Shown here piece after piece: positions 56,372 through 64,000 of a DNA stretch of 64,000 bases. Source of the DNA: Glandiceps talaboti (taxonomy: Eukaryota > Hemichordata > Enteropneusta > Spengelidae). The DNA is taken from NCBI RefSeq assembly GCF_964340395.1, contig NC_135559.1:8243759-8307758 (forward strand), written 5' to 3'. Within the stretch, counting starts at the first letter, position 1, and each line of letters starts with the position of its first letter. The notes below the pieces were generated by a model that was not told where the DNA came from, searched no databases, and saw nothing but the letters and a program-made list of their open reading frames with translations. Position numbers and translations under genes: made by a program.

Positions 56372-57329
56372 AGGGGGTGGGTAGACTCCCGGGCTCCCTG
56401 GCATAACCGTGATTTGTATCTACTACAATGAATGGGCATAAATTCTACTTATGTCCGGAATCTTGCACATGTAAATGAACCGATGAGAAGCGCCTTCGAC
56501 AGTCAAGCTTCATGTACTTCGTTCGAAGTTCTTGGTGTACAGTACTTTAACTCCCACAACGAACAACACTTGGTAGATCGTCCCATCCGTCTACGAGCTT
56601 AGACAGTTCCGCAGGATGCTTACCTTGCTTTCTCCGAATGTTAGTGTTCCTAGACAGATATTGGACACCTTCACTCCAGTCCTCCCGAGGAAGTTGTACG
56701 TAACTGCAGAAGACATTCCGTTCACGCCAGCTGCCATTTATATATAACGCAACTGACCCATATCAGGTTGACCCGAAGTGACCTTTTACCTCCACATCCT
56801 TCAACAGATATTGTTAGATCGATGCACGACATCAAACCCTCTTTCACATCAGAAATCTTGTCGGAAAATGCTTGTGATGTGAATGGATCTCATTCTTGAG
56901 CATTATACATTCAGAAGTTTCTTAAATCATATTTTCGCAGCGAAAACACATGCGATGACATACTGCCCTCATGCGAGGAAGCTTAGTGTGCCTTTTGTTT
57001 TTAAAGTGAAAGTTGTTGCCAGATGATGCTTGCTCTCTCATAATCTTGATGTATTAGGATATATAGTAATTATTTAAGTTTGCATTGTACTATTTGGAAA
57101 GTAAGGAATCCATGATTTTCTTACATAAATACATAAACCATGCGCGTCTTTTAGTGTGGAAGACATGACGATACACCAGTTCATAGTTTTATGTAATAGA
57201 TGAACTTTGTAAAAAAAAAACTAAAAATTCTTTCATCCAACTTTTAGTTTCTTTGGAAAACTCTGGTAAAAAAATGACTAGCGACTCAGTTCACACCAAA
57301 GACAGATATGCAGCCAGTCACGCACGCAT

Positions 57330-57552
57330 GCATGCACGTACGTACGTACGTACGCACACGCGCGCGCGCACACACACGCACACACACACACACACATACA
57401 TACATACATACATACATAAACACATACACGCCATATATTCACGCCATACACACACACATACATACATACATACATACATACATACATACATACACACATA
57501 CACACATACACATACACACACATACATACATACATACGTACGTACGTACGTA

Positions 57553-57590
<38 letters not shown>

Positions 57591-57703
57591 TACATACATA
57601 CATACATACATACATACATACATACATACATACATACATACATACATACATACATACATACATACATACATACATACATACATACATACATACATACATG
57701 CAT
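57330..57703. repeat. (CATA)n / (CA)n / (CGTA)n compound microsatellite
   Basis: About 370 bp mixing CGTA, CGCG, CA and CATA blocks, ending with about 29 CATA units. Open frames through it are artefacts. Confidence 0.95.
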
Positions 57704-58683
57704 GCATGTGAAATCACCACAAAACAAACCTAATGTTTACCCAGTCCCCACATTGAACTATACAACAGCTCAGTACATCTACGTCAGGTTGATTAATCAT
57801 GTGACACATCGCTGCTCTTTAGGGTTCGAAGTTCATTCTGGATTCATCGGCTTCAAAGGTATGGTGCGTGTTTGTGTGTCTTGTCAAATACATTTTATGT
57901 ACTCGTTATTTGTATAAATTGGTATAATAGAAAAGAAATTTGTATAAAGCAAATATTATATTCACTTGCAGAGTGCCAGTATACATACATATTACATGAA
58001 TTATAGTTGTATTCTTTGAAATAGAAAGAATGGTATAATATTTTCATTGTTGAATTATTACTGTTCTAAATCATGTCGTACATACAGACGTAGTAGACGC
58101 CGACACTTGAACGTTCCAATAAAACTGTTCAACTTCAGATCCCAAAATCGTGTCTCGATTTTAGCGTGACCGCATACTAGTACGTTTGGTGAATTTTACT
58201 TGATGCGTGCATTTTTGAACACGTCATTTTATCAGATCTAGATTTAAAACAACACAGTCATGATCGCTTGCAAAGCATCGGTAATATATAGTCAGGTACC
58301 CACGCTGTTGGTGACTTGCAAATTTCTGTTCATCCGTGGCGTGTCTAATGAGTTGTTCGTAAGTATCATACATGCGAAACGACTGTTTTGAAAGTTAAAA
58401 CATGTCATACGAAATCCGCGGTATTTGATTAAAACGTCTATAAAATAAATGTAAATTCATATCAGTTTTGTATTAACTTTTGGCAATATATAGTTATCGC
58501 TTGTCATACCATACTGTTTGTGTTTGCTTTGAAACACCCACCCTACGACGAGTGCGAACTGCCACGAGATTAATGATTTACAATCTAAATGGGTCAGACA
58601 CATTGGGTGATCATGCATGTTGATGTCGTACATAGCTAGTAAATCCTTGGGTATAGGTATGTCGCAAGTACTTAATATCTAAC

Positions 58684-58954
58684 CATAGACCCTACACTAG
58701 ACTGTCGACAGTCGTTCGCGCCTTTTTTCCCTACGTTTTATCGAAATTTAAACATAAGTCGTCGCCGCGCTCCGATCCGGCGCAACACTACTATAATCGC
58801 ATACTGATATCGAGGGCCGAAGGCCCGAGCATGCGATTATAGTAGTATTGCGCCGGATCGGAGCGCGGCAACGATTTAAGTTTAGATAAAACGTAGGGGG
58901 GGGGGAGGCGCGAGCGACTGTCGACAGTCTAACCCTACACGTGTAGGGTCTATG
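58684..58954. mobile_element. near-perfect foldback (palindromic) element, 271 bp
   Basis: The ends CATAGACCCTACAC and GTGTAGGGTCTATG are exact reverse complements. Most of each half pairs with the other: CTGTCGACAGTC, CTACGTTTTATC, GCCGCGCTCCGATCCGGCGC and TACTATAATCGCAT all recur inverted. The centre is GAGGGCCGAAGGCCCGAGC. No coding capacity. A MITE/foldback transposon or a recent insertion of one is likely, given how well the arms match. Confidence 0.82.
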
Positions 58955-59043
58955 ATCTAACAGAATGACAACGTGGAAACAAATTAACACATTTATCATG
59001 ATGTGTACGGACAACTCACTCGCTCACTCGATCACTCACCCCG

Positions 59044-59090
59044 TCACTTACTCACTCACTCACTCACTCACTCACTCACTCACTCACTAA
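59044..59090. repeat. (CACT)n microsatellite
   Basis: About eleven ACTC units. Confidence 0.93.
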
Positions 59091-60098
59091 TTTACTTACT
59101 TGCTTACAACATGTAAGTTATAAATGATAACATAACGGAGCGAGTTGACTTGGCGAAGAAAACTAATATTAACTAATTTTAATATATATTAACTTCTTCT
59201 TACATAACTTTCTGAGACGGTTTCTTACACGGCGATTATTCCCGGTGTTGCAGGAACTGTATTTACTACCCCCCCCCCCCCCTTTACTGGGTATAGACGG
59301 AGATACATCGGTCGATCGTGAAGTTCGGAGCCTTGCCTTAGCGCCCAGATACACTCAATTCCGATCAAGATTGTGGAGGGCGTTCCGTAAATCCAATCCT
59401 AGCTTGTTGCGCAACAGTACCATTGACTGTGCGTTTTGTTTTTATATTAAACATATATTTTCTCGAAATGTTAGCGATCGGCGTTGTCCATGGAATTTAC
59501 TGAAAAACCAGACATCAAACCATGAGAATTATTTGGTAACTACAAGACTTGGCTACACAACTGGATGTTATAATTATAGCGACGTCCAATGTTCATACCT
59601 CCACGGTTACTCAAATCAGTAAACTCATCGATACCACGTCTACTTGGGTGTTACTTGGCAAGGAACAAGTTTCTCGGCCTTGCTGATATTTATTTCTCGT
59701 GAGTTAAATTTACATAACGCGTAATTCTAAAGCCTATAACGCACATATGTAGACACATTCATACAAACACAGAGATTTGTACACACTGTCAGTTACATAA
59801 TCTCGTTATCAAGACTCCCAGACTTCCTACCCAGCTCGCGCGAGCGGATGTAAGGACTGAGCCATCAGTGGTGACACTGTGGCAAGACTAGTCGAGCACT
59901 TAATTTGCTTAATTGGCTGTATTACTGGACTGGCATTCAGTTGCGTTCATATGACATTCAGGAGTGTTTTTAACATTGGCACATCCATTTCTGACAACTG
60001 GCTTATATTTCTCTTTCAACTTTATACAGAGAACTGTTTTACCGACTGCACGATGAACTAAAACTGTCTTTGGCTGGGACTGTCTGCAGTGCATCATC

Positions 60099-62965
60099 AT
60101 GGGGTCATCATCGTCCTCCTCTCCCTTGCCACAAGACATGCATGTAGTTATTATTGGTGGAGGATTTGCTGGCGTCAAGGCTGCACTGATGTTGAAAGGG
60201 AAATGTCCATTTACTTTGATTGACGGACGTGATGGCATTCACAACTGTGTAGCAGCATTAAGGGCATCTGTACAACCAGGTTGGTGCATAGGGGCGTGTA
60301 ATATATCATAGATTGTTTTCCTGATCTACAAACTAAATATAACAATCTTTTGACTATATATTCCTACCTGTAAGGAGAAGAGAGTATATTATATTTCTTA
60401 AATTTCTTTGTAGTATAGAGATTGATACATTTGTAGCAGCAGGATTCGTGCGATATTTTCCAAAGAAAACGGCAATCTAAGCAATAATACATGCCCCCAT
60501 GGGTTGGTGTACTGTGACATATTTAGAGCGTCACAATGTCACGTGATATACTTGTACGTCACTATAGTAATAGTATAATGCTATGATGATGTGAATATAT
60601 GTAATATTATATAATATGTTAATGTAAATGACATGAGGTAGTATACCAAGTAGTGTGACTTGATTTTCTTTGTATAAATGGGATACTGTACTGTAAACCT
60701 ACATAGTTTCACTATTAGAAAATTTTGCAATTTTACAGTCTTGAAAGTCTAAATTTTTACTAATTACCAGACTAGTACATTGTGTTCATGTACAAGAAGG
60801 CATTTTAGTCACTATTTATGTTTGCTTTTTAGTTTTCCAGTAAAATAAATGAAAATAACTCTTTAGCAAAAATTTCCAGGTTTACAGTAACTAAATACAT
60901 ATAATGGTAATCACCATGTGTGTGTGCATGTGCGCGCATGCATATACATATATACATACATACATACATACATACATACATACATACATACATACACACA
61001 CATACACATACACACAAATATATATGCATGCATACATATATACATACGTACGTACGTACGTACGTACGTACGTACGTGCATGCGTGCATATATACATGCA
61101 TGCATACATACATACATACATACATACATACATACATACATACATACAAACATACATACATACATACATACATACAAACATACATACATACATACATACA
61201 CACAAATATATATATGCATGAATGCACACATGCACACATACATATATCATACATACATTACCATAGATCATATATATGATATCATATAATATGCCATTTC
61301 ATACATCATATGTAGTATCACATATATTATCATATCACATAACTTTATGTAATATGTTCATATGTCACGTTAATAACAGTTATCATATACTGCATTTACT
61401 GCACTTTCTAGATATGCCATTAGCCCTCACATTCACCAATGCGAGGGCTGGGTTGAGATATGAACAGCTAACGATGTACATGCTTAATATTATGTCATAT
61501 CCTTTTAAAGATTTCATCACAAGTAGGCTGAGTAGCTGTTCTACATGCAATGGGCACAACAGCAAAGTCTATTTACTTGATATAAGTAATGAAGTCCAAA
61601 CATACCAAATATATAAAGATGTTATTCCCCTGTATTTTTCTTCATTCAGCCAAGTAAAATACGAGTGACCAAAGGGGGTTTTGTCACTACTCTTCTAACA
61701 ACTCGTAGTGACAAAACCCTTAGGTCATCATTAGTATTTTCAGGCTGAGAATAACAATTATACCAGCACCAGTAATTTCGAAGAAAAATCAGGAAAAGTA
61801 GTGTGGCAATTTTGAACGTTTTGACTCATATTTCAAACATAGCAGAACCAGTGACATAGACACATGTTGTTGTGACATAGACATGAATTGTCATGATGTA
61901 GAATGACCAGAGTATATATTCCATATTTTTTGTTGAACCAGGTTTTGCCGAGTACACCTTTATACCATACCTTCAGATGTTTAGTATAGATAACTTTAAA
62001 CAAGGTCATGTGACCAGTATTGATGTCCAGAACAAGAAAGTCAGAGTTGAGGACAAAGAGAGAGAACAAGATATTGAATATACACACCTCATCATAGCAA
62101 CGGGAAGCAGTGTGCCGTATCCAGGGAAACTAGGTTTAGATGTTAGTATAGAAGATGGCATTGTAAGTTATGAAAGACAATGTCAGGAGGTAAGAAATGG
62201 AAAACAAATACATACAACTTTGTATGACACAGAACCAAAAAGTCAATTTTTACAACATTTAGGAAATAATTTCCTTAGCAGCATCATAAAACCATGTACA
62301 AGACGCACCAGCAAGTTGCACAGCACTGAGAAAGATATGGACTGGCTTGTTACAAATTGTTTTCTGACACAGAACCAAAAAGTCAATTTTTACAACATTT
62401 AGGAAATAATTTCCTTAGAATCATCATGAAACCATGTACAAGACGCACCAGCAAGTTGCACAGCACTGAGAAAGATATGGACTGGCTTGTTACAAATTGT
62501 TTTCTAGTAATTTTTATAAAAAATTCAGCAAGTAAGCATTATTTTAGACCATTATTGAAATATTTCTCCATTGAAATCAAAATTTCACATAAAACGAAAA
62601 AAATGCAAGAAAAAATGCATCCTCAAAACTAGTACATTTGATAACAATATTTATATTCATTTCATTATTACATCACAAAAATTTTTGTGCAGATTGTAAT
62701 AAATTATTTATAAATTGATTTTAAAAGCTACACTATGATAATAATGTGTACATGGTCTTACAGATTAGAGCATCGAGCAAGATTGTTATCATCGGTGGAG
62801 GTGCAGTTGGTGTGGAGTTAGCGGGTGAAATTAAAACAGAATACAAAAGGAAAGACGTTACTATTATCCACTCAACAAAGACATTGGTAGCACCTGAATT
62901 CAGTGATAAAGTGCCAAAAGAAGCCAAAAAACAGCTTGAAAGATTAGGTGTTAATTTAATTCTAG
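60099..62965 (+). CDS. AIFM2 / FSP1, ferroptosis suppressor oxidoreductase (3' end outside window)
   Basis: Three exons in phase: 60099-60279, 61942-62189, 62764-62965, 210 codons so far. Exon 1 starts MGSSSS, with Gly2 in the N-myristoylation context known for FSP1, then HVVIIGGGFAGVKAA, the FAD-binding GxGxxG strand, and CVAALRASV. Exon 2 holds THLIIATGSSVPYPGK and exon 3 KIVIIGGGAVGVELAGEIKT, the NAD(P)H-binding GxGxxG, followed by TIIHSTKTLVAPEF. Order, spacing and motifs match vertebrate AIFM2, which reduces ubiquinone and vitamin K at membranes and blocks lipid peroxidation. The gene continues past the right edge. It lies head to head with AKR copy C. Confidence 0.93.
60950..61215. repeat. 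(CATA)n microsatellite with CGTA block
   Basis: About 260 bp of CATA units with a central CGTA block (61046-61077), in AIFM2 intron 1. Confidence 0.95.
62226..62506. repeat. 140-bp tandem duplication in AIFM2 intron 2
   Basis: GACACAGAACCAAAAAGTCA through TGGCTTGTTACAAATTGTTT occurs twice, offset by 140 bp, with only a few differences. It starts about 36 bp after the exon 2 donor. Frames through it extend exon 2 only if the donor is ignored. Confidence 0.93.
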
Positions 62966-63061
62966 GTAGGTAATCAGGAGTCTTTATATACTTTTCAGCA
63001 TAGCCTCCACAAAATGCTGGATTGTCAACCAGAGAAGTGTTCTTTCCACATAATTATTACA

Positions 63062-63612
63062 TATGTACCAGAGATTACTTGCCCCGATGCACACGCACAC
63101 TAGTGGTATTATTACATAAAATTATGTACCAGAGATTGCTTGCACCGGCGTGTGTGCATACTGGTAGTATTATTACATATGTACCAGAGATTGCTTGCAC
63201 CGGCGTGTGTGCATACTCGTAGTATTATTACATAAGTACCAGAGATTAATTGCACCAGTGTGTGCGCATACTAGTAGTATTATTACATATGTACCAGAGA
63301 TTACTTGCACCAGTGTGTGTGCATACTGGTAGTATTATTACATATGTACCAGAGATTACTTGCACCAGTGTGTGCGCATACTAGTAGTATTATTACATAT
63401 GTACCAGAGATTACTTGCACCAGTGTGTGTGCATACTAGTAGTATTATTACATATGTACCAGAGATTACTTGTGCCAATGTGCACGCATACTAGTGGTAT
63501 TATTACATATGTACCAGAGATTACTTGCACCAGTGTGTGTGCATACTAGTAGTATTATTACATATGTACCAGAGATTACTTGCACCGGTGCGCACACATA
63601 CTAGTGGTATTT
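63062..63612. repeat. 55-bp tandem array, about 10 copies
   Basis: The unit GTACCAGAGATTACTTGCAC-CAGTGTGTGTGCATACTAGT-AGTATTATTACATAT repeats with few changes, about 100 bp after the donor of AIFM2 exon 3. No spacers and no coding capacity. Confidence 0.94.
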
Positions 63613-64000
63613 GCACTGCAGTGCAATACTGAAAACATTGTTGCATACCTGCATGCAAATGATATGCAAATGAGGATGCAATGGTTCATTCTACATGAAA
63701 GTGCACATATTGTCATTTGTACTGAAATTTGCTGTTTCAAATAAACATATGTAGTAATAACAGAACCCCGTGCCACGTCAGTTCCTGTGGTTACTCAGGG
63801 GTATTTTTTCACTTGTGCTTGCAGTATTTTTCAAGTAGGAAGCCATATGATAAAATAGTTATATAAATTAAAAATCCAAAATAAATACTAGTACCCAGTT
63901 CTCATCCATGTGACAACTTTAAACCCAGGCTCCACTTTCTACTAACATATTATCTATTTCTTTACTCAGTCATATTTTATTTAAATTAAATTCTTGCTCT
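63613..64000. other. right edge, AIFM2 intron
   Basis: AT-rich DNA in the intron after AIFM2 exon 3. No exon recognised. Confidence 0.5.

Larger units (their letters stand above)
49408..56737 (-). pseudogene. aldo-keto reductase copy C (YajO-like), exon 4 frame broken
   Basis: Eight exons: 56624-56737, 54624-54766, 53003-53159, 52344-52498, 51534-51631, 50870-51051, 49711-49850, 49408-49509. The start MAAGVNGMSSAVTYNFLGR and the stop TGA after the tail VEIPYPYFMVDF make it the only copy with both ends visible. Asp and Tyr (FIDTADFYQEG) and Lys (MVIATKFR) of the catalytic set are kept. Exon 4 is 155 nt instead of the 174 nt in copies A and B: 19 nt are missing after ACATTACATACAATGG, which shifts the frame to a stop four codons later. 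All other exons are intact, so the break is recent, allelic, or an assembly error. It could otherwise be expressed only with an unusual splice. Confidence 0.8.
56738..60098. other. divergent intergenic region between AKR-C and AIFM2
   Basis: No recognised gene. Holds a GT microsatellite (56302-56370 lies just inside the AKR-C first intron), a large CATA compound microsatellite (57320-57705), a foldback element (58684-58954), a CACT run (59044-59090) and a poly-C run near 59270. The 125-codon frame at 59245-59622 has no family resemblance that I can see. Confidence 0.55.

Noticed and set aside
59245-59622. 125-codon ORF as a gene or first exon upstream of AIFM2
   Set aside because: Begins in a poly-C/proline run, no family resemblance, and AIFM2 already has a good myristoylation-type start at 60099.
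63062-63612. CRISPR-like array
   Set aside because: Units are contiguous with no unique spacers, and the DNA is eukaryotic.

Overview
This is a window of animal nuclear DNA, probably from a marine invertebrate. Genes are split into short exons by canonical GT/AG introns, intergenic DNA is AT-rich, and microsatellites are very abundant. The gene set (TIR-kinase fusion, intronless TRIM-NHL gene, tandem aldo-keto reductases, SLC17 carrier, FSP1/AIFM2) and the foldback and Penelope-type repeats would fit a cephalochordate, hemichordate or lophotrochozoan. I lean weakly to an invertebrate deuterostome, but the sequence alone does not settle the species. I read all exon models by hand from splice signals and reading-phase continuity.

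Layout. (1) 403-11881, minus strand: thirteen exons in perfect phase make one gene, 1141 codons so far and still open at the left edge. It encodes a TIR domain, a long region I do not recognise, a receptor-tyrosine-kinase-like domain whose DFG motif is lost, and the start of what may be a second kinase-like domain. (2) 11.9-18.0 kb: no gene seen; a tRNA-like SINE remnant, a Penelope endonuclease fragment and simple repeats. (3) 18065-24600, minus: aldo-keto reductase copy A, in which the 3' ends of two exons, splice donors included, have been tandemly amplified. (4) 28410-30632, minus: an intronless 740-residue TRIM-NHL gene. (5) 31525-41476, plus: an SLC17-family anion transporter, head to head with the TRIM gene. 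(6) 42117-46055 and 49408-56737, minus: aldo-keto reductase copies B and C. B has no recognisable first exon; C has a first exon but a 19-nt deletion in exon 4. (7) 60099 to the right edge, plus: first exons of AIFM2/FSP1, head to head with copy C.

How they relate. The three AKR copies share the same intron positions and phases, so they arose by local duplication. AKRs reduce carbonyls and FSP1 reduces quinones, so the right half is loosely a redox/detoxification neighbourhood; I see no direct evidence of co-regulation. The left gene looks like a signalling protein, possibly innate immune.

Most striking: the TIR-pseudokinase architecture; exon-end-plus-donor amplification in AKR-A; an intronic minisatellite carrying eight perfect CArG boxes (eleven with a neighbouring array); a 36-bp array pairing GTCATGTGAC with CCAAT; and a recurring placement of tandem repeats within about 50 bp downstream of splice donors.
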